This document shows, one piece after another, positions 23,055-30,962 of a stretch of DNA of 31,592 nt. The position numbers were made by a program, and so were the translations under genes. Under the pieces are notes generated by a model. That model did no database searches, had not been told where the DNA came from, and saw only the letters and a list, made by a program, of their open reading frames with translations. The stretch is from assembly GCA_049608225.1 (NCBI GenBank), contig JBMYXI010000035.1, positions 1-31,592 of the forward strand, written 5' to 3'. The DNA comes from Parashewanella sp049608225 (GTDB lineage: Bacteria; Pseudomonadota; Gammaproteobacteria; Enterobacterales; Shewanellaceae). Positions within the stretch are counted from its first letter, which is position 1, and each line of letters opens with the position of its first letter.

Positions 23055-25268
23055 ATGGTATCGGTTCGAGAAACACACTTTAATCAACAAGATTTTCAAT
23101 TAGAAGATTGGACAAATCGCTATTTGCATCAAGAAAAAGATGCAAAGGTCTTATTGATGTTTTTTACCGAGTTACTCGAGACCACAAAAGACGGGATATC
23201 GCTATTTGATGACGCGTTATTTGAACGCGCCAGAGAAATGGTGGAAATTCTCGCACCGCTGCACATGGATTTAGAAACGCTACAAGCGGCAATCTTGTAT
23301 GTACTATTGAATGCAGACAAAATTAGCCAACAACATATTGAAGAAAAATATGGTAGCAAGCTAAACAAACTGGTGCACAGTGTTGTGATCATGAATGCCA
23401 TTGGCGCGTTAAAAGCCAATCCAATCAGCAAGACTGCCACCTCACAAATTGATAATGTCCGTAAGATGCTATTGGCGATGGTGGAAGACGTACGTGCTGT
23501 TGTTATTAAACTTGCTGAGCGTGTTTGCTTATTACGCGCAGTAAAAAATGATAATGAAGAAACGCGAGTGTTATTGGCGCGAGAAATTGTTGACATCTAC
23601 GCGCCGCTAGCAAACCGTTTAGGCATAGGTCAATTAAAGTGGGAACTTGAAGATATTTCTTTTCGTTACTTACATCCAGATATCTATAAAGAAATTGCTA
23701 AACAATTGGATGGAAAAAGACTTGATCGCGAATCCTACATTGCTAATTTTGTTCAAGATTTACAGTCACACTTAGATAACGAAGGCGTAGCTGCCAAAGT
23801 GTATGGACGCCCTAAGCATATTTTTAGCATTTGGAAGAAGATGCAAGGCAAGCATTTATCCTTTGATGAACTGTTTGATGTCAGAGCCATTCGCGTGGTT
23901 ACCGATAAATTGCAAGATTGCTATAGTGCCTTAGGCATAGTGCACACCCATTGGCACCATATTCCCAAAGAGTTTGATGATTATGTTGCCAATCCGAAAC
24001 CTAATGGTTATCAGTCAATACATACCATTGTGGTCGGGCCACAAGGCAAGACGATTGAGATCCAAATTCGTACCCAAAGTATGCACGAAGATGCTGAGTT
24101 AGGCGTTGCTGCCCATTGGAAGTACAAAGAAGGTGCAAGCACAGGCAAACAAAGTGGCTACGAAGAAAAAATCAATTGGCTGCGTAAAATCCTGCAATGG
24201 CAAGAGGATGTCTCTGAAAGTGGTAATTTAGTTGATGAAGTTCGTAGCCAAGTCTTTGAAGATAGGGTGTATGTTTTCACACCTAAAGGCGAGGTGATAG
24301 ATTTGCCCGCGGGCTGTACCGTATTAGATTTCGCTTATTATGTGCATTCTCAGGTGGGCCATCGTTGTATTGGTGCAAAAGTCGATGGCCGCATTGTGCA
24401 GTTCTCTTATCAAGTACAAACGGGTGAGCAAGTTGAGGTCATCACGGCTAAGCATCCGAATCCAAAGCGAGATTGGCTGAATCCGAATATGGGATACATT
24501 AAGTCATCCCGTTCACGCTCTAAAATTCAGCATTGGTTCAAACAGCAAGATAAAGATAAAAATGCCATTGCTGGACGTGAAATGCTCGAAGTGGAATTAT
24601 CCCGTTTAGGGTTGACCATTAAAGATGCGCAAACAGCAGTTGAACGCTTTAATATGCTCAACCTTGAAGATTTACTGGCCGGCATTGGTGGCGGTGACGT
24701 GCGCTTAAATCAAGTGGTTAATCATGTTCAAAGTCGAATGACCAATAAAGTGAAAGACGATACTTCGGCAGCCGTTGAAGATTTACTGAAAAAAGGTCAA
24801 GCAAGACAAACTAAGAAGAGCAAAGGTCAAATAGAAGTCGAGGGCGTCGGCAACTTAATGAGCCATCTGGCGCGCTGCTGTCAACCTGTTGCTGGCGATG
24901 ATATTACTGGTTTCATCACTAAAGGCCGTGGTATTTCGGTTCATCGCATTGATTGTGAACAAGTAAAAGAATTACTTAGGGAATCGCCAGAGCGCAGTGT
25001 CGATGTTAAGTGGGGGGAAAACTATTCAGGTGGTTATAAAGTTAAACTAAAAGTGTTGGCTCATGATCGTTCAGGTTTATTAAAGGATGTGACCACAGCA
25101 TTAGCATCTGAAAAGTCAAATGTACTCAATATGGGCACTGCTGTGGATCAGAAAAAACAACTGGCGACGATAGAGTTGGAATTGGAACTTTACAATGTCG
25201 AAGGTCTTTCAAGATTAGTTGCGAAGTTAATGCAAATAGACGGTGTTAGTGAGGCGAAGCGATATTAA
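23055..25268 (+). CDS. relA: RelA, (p)ppGpp synthetase I
   Basis: RelA makes (p)ppGpp on ribosomes stalled with uncharged tRNA. In order: a pseudo-hydrolase domain in which the HD metal pair is replaced (ILYVLLNAD, about residue 85), the synthetase domain (about 240-360: GRPKHIFSIWKKM, ELFDVRAIRVV, EFDDYVANPKPNGYQSIHT), TGS domain (about 395-460: VYVFTPKGEVIDLPAG), the zinc-finger region with ARCCQPVAGDDITGF, and a C-terminal ACT domain. It is therefore a monofunctional synthetase, and hydrolysis would need SpoT elsewhere. I chose the ATG at 23055, giving MVSVRETHF, which parallels the E. coli MVAVRSAHI start; an upstream in-frame TTG at 23031 lacks support. The protein has 737 residues. The stop overlaps the mazG ATG. 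Confidence 0.97.
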   Translation: MVSVRETHFNQQDFQLEDWTNRYLHQEKDAKVLLMFFTELLETTKDGISLFDDALFERAREMVEILAPLHMDLETLQAAILYVLLNADKISQQHIEEKYGSKLNKLVHSVVIMNAIGALKANPISKTATSQIDNVRKMLLAMVEDVRAVVIKLAERVCLLRAVKNDNEETRVLLAREIVDIYAPLANRLGIGQLKWELEDISFRYLHPDIYKEIAKQLDGKRLDRESYIANFVQDLQSHLDNEGVAAKVYGRPKHIFSIWKKMQGKHLSFDELFDVRAIRVVTDKLQDCYSALGIVHTHWHHIPKEFDDYVANPKPNGYQSIHTIVVGPQGKTIEIQIRTQSMHEDAELGVAAHWKYKEGASTGKQSGYEEKINWLRKILQWQEDVSESGNLVDEVRSQVFEDRVYVFTPKGEVIDLPAGCTVLDFAYYVHSQVGHRCIGAKVDGRIVQFSYQVQTGEQVEVITAKHPNPKRDWLNPNMGYIKSSRSRSKIQHWFKQQDKDKNAIAGREMLEVELSRLGLTIKDAQTAVERFNMLNLEDLLAGIGGGDVRLNQVVNHVQSRMTNKVKDDTSAAVEDLLKKGQARQTKKSKGQIEVEGVGNLMSHLARCCQPVAGDDITGFITKGRGISVHRIDCEQVKELLRESPERSVDVKWGENYSGGYKVKLKVLAHDRSGLLKDVTTALASEKSNVLNMGTAVDQKKQLATIELELELYNVEGLSRLVAKLMQIDGVSEAKRY

Positions 25269-26077
25269 TGGAACATGGCGTAAACACGGTTAATTCAGTC
25301 AATATGGCGCCGCTGCTAAAAATTATGCAGCGGTTGCGAGAACCTGAAAATGGTTGTCCTTGGGACTTGAAACAAAACTATTCGACGATAGTACCATTTA
25401 CTATTGAAGAAGCTTATGAAGTTGCGGATGTGATTGAGCGACAAGCCTTTGATGAATTGCCAGATGAACTTGGCGACTTACTCTTTCAAATCATTTTTTA
25501 CTGCCAGCTTGCCGCTGAAGAAGGTCGATTTGAGTTTGCCGATGTGGTGGAAAGACTGAATGATAAGTTAGTTAATCGCCATCCTCATGTTTTTTCATCA
25601 GCTGAGCGAGCACAGGACTCGAAAACGGAACAAGCGAATTGGGAAGCGCAAAAATCACAGGAAAGAAAACAACGCCAACAACATTCAGTATTAGACGACA
25701 TTCCGTTAACCGTACCAAGCTTGACTCGCGCGCACAAAATGCAAAAACGCGCAGCAGCTGTCGGCTTTGATTGGGATAATGTTAATGATGTCGCCGCCAA
25801 AGTCGATGAAGAGTTACAAGAGGTCATGGAAGAGGTAAGTAGTCAAAAACGTGATCAAGATCGAATTCAGGATGAAATTGGTGATTTGTTATTTTCGGTG
25901 GTTAATCTTGCAAGACATTTAAATGTTGAGCCAGAACAAGCACTAAGGCAAGGCTGTAAAAAGTTTGAACGTCGATTTCGTCAAGTAGAACAATCTGTTG
26001 CTGCTGACGAACAACAGATGAAAAACCTTACAATTCATGAGCTTGATAAGTATTGGAACCAAGCGAAGTCGGAATAG
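25268..26077 (+). CDS. mazG: MazG nucleoside triphosphate pyrophosphohydrolase
   Basis: MazG hydrolyses nucleoside triphosphates to monophosphates and pyrophosphate, and is linked to clearing of damaged nucleotides and to ppGpp levels. The 269-residue protein has two MazG repeats: the first with LREPENGCPWD, EEAYE (47-51) and DELGDLLF (66-73), the second with EELQEVMEE and DEIGDLLFSVVNLARHL. Its ATG shares one base with the relA stop (TAATG), so the two are coupled. The mazEF toxin pair found between relA and mazG in E. coli is absent here. Confidence 0.96.
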   Translation: MEHGVNTVNSVNMAPLLKIMQRLREPENGCPWDLKQNYSTIVPFTIEEAYEVADVIERQAFDELPDELGDLLFQIIFYCQLAAEEGRFEFADVVERLNDKLVNRHPHVFSSAERAQDSKTEQANWEAQKSQERKQRQQHSVLDDIPLTVPSLTRAHKMQKRAAAVGFDWDNVNDVAAKVDEELQEVMEEVSSQKRDQDRIQDEIGDLLFSVVNLARHLNVEPEQALRQGCKKFERRFRQVEQSVAADEQQMKNLTIHELDKYWNQAKSE

Positions 26078-26095
26078 ATTTAATCTAAAAGCTAA

Positions 26096-26124
26096 TTGTC
26101 TCTGGGGTAGTTTTTTGGTAGACT
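26096..26124 (+). promoter_or_regulatory. Predicted pyrG promoter
   Basis: TTGTCT (26096-26101), a 17-bp spacer and TAGACT (26119-26124), four of six matches each, in the 113-bp mazG-pyrG spacer. Confidence 0.4.
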
Positions 26125-26190
26125 ACCACCCCGTCCTAGTGCTTTCTTACAAGCACAATTTTCTAACTTATTCACTTTCTCAGGTTCAGC

Positions 26191-27822
26191 ATGACTACAA
26201 GATATATCTTCGTAACTGGTGGTGTCGTTTCATCATTAGGTAAAGGCATTGCAGCGGCTTCATTAGCAGCGATTTTAGAGGCAAGAGGCCTTAACGTAAC
26301 GATTATGAAGCTGGATCCTTATATTAACGTTGATCCAGGAACCATGAGCCCAACTCAGCATGGTGAAGTCTTTGTTACTGAGGACGGCGCAGAAACAGAC
26401 TTAGATCTTGGTCACTATGAACGTTTTATTCGCACCAAAATGAACAAGCTGAATAATTTCACCACAGGCCGTATATATGAAGAAGTTCTTCGTAAAGAGC
26501 GCCGCGGTGATTATTTAGGTGCCACTATTCAGGTTATTCCTCATATTACCAACGCCATTAAAGAAAAAGTGCTGGCTGGTGGTGAAGGTCATGATATTGC
26601 GATTGTTGAAATTGGTGGCACTGTCGGTGATATTGAATCCTTACCTTTCTTAGAGTCTATTCGACAGCTTGGTGTTGAGTTAGGTCGTGAACGCACCTTA
26701 TTTATGCATTTAACCTTAGTGCCCTTCTTGGGTGCTGCAGGTGAAGTGAAAACCAAGCCTACTCAGCATTCTGTAAAAGAATTACGTTCAATTGGTATTG
26801 CGCCAGATGTATTGATTTGTCGTGGCGATCGCGCAATTCCAGTGAATGAGAAGGCGAAAATTTCACTATTTTGTAATGTTGAAGAACGTGCTGTTATTTC
26901 GCTTAAAGACGTTGATAGTATTTATAAAATTCCAGCTTTACTTAAGTCACAAGGGCTCGATGAATTAGTGACTAAACGTTTCGGTATCAAGTGTAAAGAA
27001 GCGGATTTGGCTGAATGGGAAACGGTGATTTACCAAGAAGCGAATCCGACATCTGAAGTGGTTATCGGCATGGTGGGTAAGTATATCGAATTACCTGATG
27101 CCTACAAATCAGTTAATGAAGCATTAAAACATGCTGGTTTGAAAAACCGCGTTTCGGTAACAATTAAATATGTAGATTCACAAACCGTTGAAGCCAAAGG
27201 TGATGAAGTGCTTGAAGGCTTAGATGGTATTTTGATCCCTGGTGGTTTTGGTGAGCGTGGCGTTGAAGGTAAAATTCTTGCTGCCAAATATGCACGAGAA
27301 AATCACGTGCCGTTTTTTGGTATTTGTTTAGGTATGCAAGTAGCATTGATTGAGTTTGCTCGTAATGTTGCAGGCATGACAGGTGCGCACTCAACTGAAT
27401 TTGATAAGGCATCCCCTTTCCCAGTTGTGGGCTTGATCACGGAATGGATTGATAAAGAAGGTAAGATAGAGCAGCGTGCCGAAACTTCAGATTTAGGTGG
27501 CACTATGCGTCTTGGCGCGCAAGTTTGTCATTTGAAAGAAGGTTCAAAGGCAGCGAAAGCCTATCACTCTAAAACCTGTGTTGAGCGTCATCGTCATCGT
27601 TATGAAGTTAACAACAATTACATTGAAAAATTGGAAAAAGCAGGGTTAACCTTCAGTGGCTTGTCGTCAGATCGTAAACTCGTGGAAATGATTGAAATTG
27701 CCGAGCATCCTTGGTTTGTTGCGGGTCAATTCCACCCTGAATTTACGTCAACACCAAGAGATGGGCATCCATTATTTGAAGGTTTTGTTGCGGCAGCGGT
27801 CGAGTCGCAAAAGCAAGGTTAA
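26191..27822 (+). CDS. pyrG: CTP synthase
   Basis: PyrG aminates UTP to CTP using glutamine-derived ammonia. The N-terminal synthase domain carries the P-loop-like GGVVSSLGKGIAAASLA and the LDPYINVDPGTMSPTQHGEV block. The C-terminal class I glutamine amidotransferase has its triad intact: Cys379 (GICLGMQ), His515 and Glu517 (QFHPEF), with the same numbers as in E. coli. The length is 543 residues. It lies between a predicted promoter and a terminator, so pyrG may be transcribed separately from both mazG and eno. Confidence 0.98.
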   Translation: MTTRYIFVTGGVVSSLGKGIAAASLAAILEARGLNVTIMKLDPYINVDPGTMSPTQHGEVFVTEDGAETDLDLGHYERFIRTKMNKLNNFTTGRIYEEVLRKERRGDYLGATIQVIPHITNAIKEKVLAGGEGHDIAIVEIGGTVGDIESLPFLESIRQLGVELGRERTLFMHLTLVPFLGAAGEVKTKPTQHSVKELRSIGIAPDVLICRGDRAIPVNEKAKISLFCNVEERAVISLKDVDSIYKIPALLKSQGLDELVTKRFGIKCKEADLAEWETVIYQEANPTSEVVIGMVGKYIELPDAYKSVNEALKHAGLKNRVSVTIKYVDSQTVEAKGDEVLEGLDGILIPGGFGERGVEGKILAAKYARENHVPFFGICLGMQVALIEFARNVAGMTGAHSTEFDKASPFPVVGLITEWIDKEGKIEQRAETSDLGGTMRLGAQVCHLKEGSKAAKAYHSKTCVERHRHRYEVNNNYIEKLEKAGLTFSGLSSDRKLVEMIEIAEHPWFVAGQFHPEFTSTPRDGHPLFEGFVAAAVESQKQG

Positions 27823-27840
27823 TTAACTTTAGCTTTATCA

Positions 27841-27875
27841 TTGGTCGAAGTTTTCTTCGGCCAATTTTGTTTTTT
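27841..27875 (+). terminator. Terminator after pyrG
   Basis: Ten-base stem with one T-G wobble (27841-27850 and 27855-27864), loop TTTT, then TTTTGTTTTTT. Confidence 0.94.
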
Positions 27876-27903
27876 ATAGGCATTACAACAATAAATTTAA
27901 CAG

Positions 27904-27965
27904 TATCAATTCCAGTGAAATGACTCAATGAGCCGAGCTCAATATAAAAATAATTGGAATTGGTA
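27904..27965. promoter_or_regulatory. Inverted repeat flanking the eno promoter
   Basis: Two 11-base arms (27904-27914, TATCAATTCCA; 27955-27965, TGGAATTGGTA), with one mismatch, lie on either side of the predicted eno promoter, 51 bp start to start. This could be an operator pair or a long stem. It does not match Cra, CRP or any site I know. Confidence 0.4.
27920..27948 (+). promoter_or_regulatory. Predicted eno promoter
   Basis: ATGACT (27920-27925), a 17-bp spacer and TATAAA (27943-27948), about 42 bp before the eno ATG. Confidence 0.45.
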
Positions 27966-27989
27966 TTTAATTAAAAATCGAGGATAACA

Positions 27990-29285
27990 ATGGCTAAGAT
28001 TGTAAAAGTAATTGGTCGTGAGATCATGGATTCCCGTGGTAACCCAACTGTAGAAGCTGAAGTTCACTTAGAAGGTGGGTTTGTTGGTATGGCTGCAGCA
28101 CCATCAGGTGCATCGACAGGTAGCCGCGAAGCATTGGAATTACGTGATGGCGACAAAAGCCGTTATTTAGGAAAAGGTGTATTAACTGCAGTTAGTAATG
28201 TCAACGGTGAGATTGCACAAGCATTAGTTGGTCAAGACGCAACAGCACAAGCTGATGTTGATCAAATCATGATTGACTTAGATGGTACTGAAAACAAAGA
28301 CAAGCTCGGTGCAAACGCTATCTTAGCTGTTTCTCTTGCTAACGCTAAAGCAGCGGCAGCGTTCAAGGGAATGCCATTGTACGCTCACATCGCAGAACTG
28401 AATGGTACAGCAGGTCAGTTCTCAATGCCTGTTCCAATGATGAACATTCTTAACGGCGGCGAGCACGCAGACAACAACGTTGATATCCAAGAATTTATGG
28501 TTCAACCAGTTGGTGCGAAAAGCTTCCGTGAAGCACTACGCATGGGCGCTGAAATTTTCCATAGTTTGAAGAAAGTATTACAAGCTAAAGGCTTAAATAC
28601 TGCCGTTGGTGATGAAGGCGGTTTTGCGCCAGATTTAGCTTCTAATGCAGACGCATTAGCCGTGATTAAAGAAGCGGTTGAAGCAGCGGGCTATGCACTA
28701 GGTACAGACGTTACTTTAGCATTAGATTGTGCTGCATCTGAGTTCTACAAAGACGGTAAGTACGACCTATCAGGCGAAGGTAAGGTATTCGATTCAAACG
28801 GTTTCTCTGACTTTTTGAAAACGCTTGCCGATGAATATCCCATCGTTTCTATCGAAGATGGTTTGGACGAGTCAGATTGGGATGGTTGGGCATACCAGAC
28901 TCAAATCATGGGTGACAAAGTTCAGTTAGTTGGTGATGACTTGTTTGTAACCAATACTAAAATTTTAGCTCGTGGTATTGAAAACAAGATCGGTAACTCT
29001 ATCCTTATCAAGTTCAACCAGATTGGTTCTCTGACTGAAACCTTAGCAGCAATCCGTATGGCAAAAGAAGCAGGGTTTACAGCGGTTATCTCTCACCGTA
29101 GTGGTGAAACTGAAGATGCAACCATCGCAGATTTATCGGTAGGTACTGCAGCAGGTCAAATTAAGACTGGTTCTCTATGTCGTTCAGATCGTGTTGCTAA
29201 GTACAACCAATTGTTACGTATTGAAGAGCAATTAGGTGAAAAAGCCATTTATCGTGGTTTGGCTGAAATTAACGCTAATGCTTAA
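27990..29285 (+). CDS. eno: Enolase
   Basis: Enolase interconverts 2-phosphoglycerate and phosphoenolpyruvate, and is also a component of the RNA degradosome in related bacteria. The 431-residue protein contains the conserved MDSRGNPTVE start, the SGASTGSREALELRDGD loop, the metal-ligand blocks ALDCAASEFY and SIEDGLDESDW, and the signature ILIKFNQIGSLTET with the catalytic Lys341, the E. coli number. GAGGA precedes the ATG. It lies between the pyrG terminator and its own terminator. The sequence uses highly biased, abundant codons, as expected for a highly expressed gene. Confidence 0.98.
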   Translation: MAKIVKVIGREIMDSRGNPTVEAEVHLEGGFVGMAAAPSGASTGSREALELRDGDKSRYLGKGVLTAVSNVNGEIAQALVGQDATAQADVDQIMIDLDGTENKDKLGANAILAVSLANAKAAAAFKGMPLYAHIAELNGTAGQFSMPVPMMNILNGGEHADNNVDIQEFMVQPVGAKSFREALRMGAEIFHSLKKVLQAKGLNTAVGDEGGFAPDLASNADALAVIKEAVEAAGYALGTDVTLALDCAASEFYKDGKYDLSGEGKVFDSNGFSDFLKTLADEYPIVSIEDGLDESDWDGWAYQTQIMGDKVQLVGDDLFVTNTKILARGIENKIGNSILIKFNQIGSLTETLAAIRMAKEAGFTAVISHRSGETEDATIADLSVGTAAGQIKTGSLCRSDRVAKYNQLLRIEEQLGEKAIYRGLAEINANA

Positions 29286-29332
29286 GGCTGGCGCTTAATG
29301 CTTGCTTAGTATAAGCGAGTCAATCATAATTT

Positions 29333-29365
29333 GTGAGGCCACCAATTAGGTGGCCTCACTTTTTT
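29333..29365 (+). terminator. Terminator after eno
   Basis: Perfect 11-bp GC-rich stem (29333-29343 and 29349-29359), five-base loop AATTA, then six T. It ends only 31 bp before the ftsB ATG. Confidence 0.96.
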
Positions 29366-29396
29366 GGTTAATGAACATTTTATTAATGAAGATGTT

Positions 29397-29681
29397 ATGA
29401 AGCTTTTGTATGCGGGTTTACTCATTGTTTTTGGTTTACTTCAACACCGTTTGTGGTTTGGAGATAACAGCATGCGAGAATATTTTAGTTTGCAGCAACA
29501 AATCGAACGTCAAAAATCGAGCAATAATACCCTCATCGAGCGCAATCAAATGCTGAAGGCTGAGATAGCTGATCTTCGTAGTGGTACTGAAGCACTAGAA
29601 GAAAGAGCAAGAAATGAGCTTGGGTTAGTCAAAAAGGGTGAAACTTTTTATCGTGTAGTAAGCCGTAAAAAACGGCATTGA
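29397..29681 (+). CDS. ftsB: Cell division protein FtsB
   Basis: FtsB is a small bitopic inner-membrane protein of the divisome that forms the FtsQ-FtsL-FtsB subcomplex. The 94-residue product has a short cytoplasmic start, one membrane helix (about 3-19, LLYAGLLIVFGLL), a periplasmic coiled coil (about 28-65) and the family tail EALEERARNELGLVKKGETFYRVV. I chose the ATG at 29397, which gives an N-terminus like that of E. coli FtsB; the frame remains open back to a TTG inside the eno terminator, which cannot be the start. ispD follows, as in E. coli. Confidence 0.95.
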   Translation: MKLLYAGLLIVFGLLQHRLWFGDNSMREYFSLQQQIERQKSSNNTLIERNQMLKAEIADLRSGTEALEERARNELGLVKKGETFYRVVSRKKRH

Positions 29682-29727
29682 ACATTTATGTTTCAACTTA
29701 CTGTTTCAATAGTGGAGATTGTTTGGC

Positions 29728-30459
29728 ATGAGCCAAGTTCCAGAAAAAATTATTGCTGTCATTCCTGCTGCGGGTGTGGGTAAACGAATGGGGGGGAATA
29801 TCCCAAAGCAATATTTGTCTATCAATGAAAAAACCATTCTCAGCCACAGTTTATCCGTTTTTTTATCTCATCCTAGCATTGATAAAGTCATTGTGGCGAT
29901 TGGCGTTGATGACGAATATTTTGATGAACTTGAAGAAGCTAAACATCCAAAGCTCATGAAAACCTTGGGCGGCGTAGAAAGAGCAGACTCGGTTTTGGCA
30001 GCACTTAAGTGTGCAAAAGGTTCAGGCTTTTCTAATGCGTGGGCTTTGGTGCATGATGCGGCTAGGCCTTGTGTCACATCTGACGATATTGATTTGTTAT
30101 TGGCTTCAAGAGTTGATAATCCTCAAGGGGCAATTTTAGCCATGCCAGTGAGAGATACGATGAAGCGAGCGACAGATGATCAACAAATTATTAATACTGT
30201 TTGTCGCATTCAACTTTGGCATGCGATGACGCCACAAATGTTCCCAGTAAAAGAACTTTGTCATAATCTTTCACAAGCGCTGATTCAGGAGGTTAGCATT
30301 ACTGATGAAGCATCAGCAATGGAATGGGCTGGGGTGCACCCAGGATTAGTGGCGGGGCGACCTGATAATATTAAAGTTACCCATCCCGAGGATATTCAAC
30401 TCGCAAGCTTGTACCTTGCTCAACATCAAAGTCAGCATCAAGAGCAGCACAGCGGATAG
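29728..30459 (+). CDS. ispD: 2-C-methyl-D-erythritol 4-phosphate cytidylyltransferase
   Basis: IspD joins methylerythritol phosphate to CMP from CTP, the third step of the non-mevalonate isoprenoid pathway. The 243-residue protein shows the nucleotide-binding VIPAAGVGKRMG (about 12-23), PKQYL, GGVERADSVLAAL, VHDAARPCVT and the C-terminal TDEASAMEW and GRPDNIKVTHPED. The ATG at 29728 follows GGAG by ten bases; a TTG three codons earlier is less likely. It is 46 bp after ftsB and 17 bp before ispF, matching the E. coli ftsB-ispD-ispF-truD order. Confidence 0.97.
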   Translation: MSQVPEKIIAVIPAAGVGKRMGGNIPKQYLSINEKTILSHSLSVFLSHPSIDKVIVAIGVDDEYFDELEEAKHPKLMKTLGGVERADSVLAALKCAKGSGFSNAWALVHDAARPCVTSDDIDLLLASRVDNPQGAILAMPVRDTMKRATDDQQIINTVCRIQLWHAMTPQMFPVKELCHNLSQALIQEVSITDEASAMEWAGVHPGLVAGRPDNIKVTHPEDIQLASLYLAQHQSQHQEQHSG

Positions 30460-30476
30460 CAATAGGAAGTTACACA

Positions 30477-30962
30477 ATGAAATTAAGAATTGGTCATGGA
30501 TTTGATGTACATAAATTCGGATCCGACAAGCCGTTGATCCTTGGTGGAGTGACTATTCCTTATGAAACAGGATTAGTTGCTCATTCAGACGGTGATGTTT
30601 TATTACATGCAGTGTGTGATGCAATACTTGGTGCGATGGCGCTGGGTGATATCGGTAAACATTTTCCTGATACTGACGAAAGGTTTGCTGGCGCAGACAG
30701 TCGAGTATTGTTGCGACACTGCTTGTTACTCGCTCATCAAAAAGGCTATCAGGTAGGGAACTTGGATGTCACTGTGATTGCACAAGCGCCAAAAATGTTA
30801 CCTCATATCGAATCAATCCGTGCTGTCATTGCTGAAGATCTTCAAACAGAACTTGATGATATCAATGTAAAAGCAACGACAACAGAAAAACTTGGCTTTA
30901 CAGGACGTAAAGAAGGCATCGCAGTGGAAGCGGTTATTCTAATGAATGCGAAGGCAGAATGA
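30477..30962 (+). CDS. ispF: 2-C-methyl-D-erythritol 2,4-cyclodiphosphate synthase
   Basis: IspF forms the cyclodiphosphate of the isoprenoid pathway; the enzyme is a homotrimer with one metal ion per subunit. The 161-residue protein has the metal ligands Asp10 and His12 (GHGFDVHKF) and the His in AHSDGDVLLHA, then GDIGKHFPDTD and the C-terminal TTTEKLGFTGRKEGIAVEA. GGAAG precedes the ATG. Its TGA overlaps the ATG of truD (ATGA), so the two are coupled. Confidence 0.98.
   Translation: MKLRIGHGFDVHKFGSDKPLILGGVTIPYETGLVAHSDGDVLLHAVCDAILGAMALGDIGKHFPDTDERFAGADSRVLLRHCLLLAHQKGYQVGNLDVTVIAQAPKMLPHIESIRAVIAEDLQTELDDINVKATTTEKLGFTGRKEGIAVEAVILMNAKAE

Noticed and set aside
23129..23596. A 155-codon open frame antisense to relA
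   Set aside because: It is fully antisense to the relA pseudo-hydrolase domain, rich in Ser, Thr and Ile, with no start signal.
25200..25330. A mazEF toxin-antitoxin pair between relA and mazG, as in E. coli
   Set aside because: relA and mazG overlap by one base, so there is no room for it.
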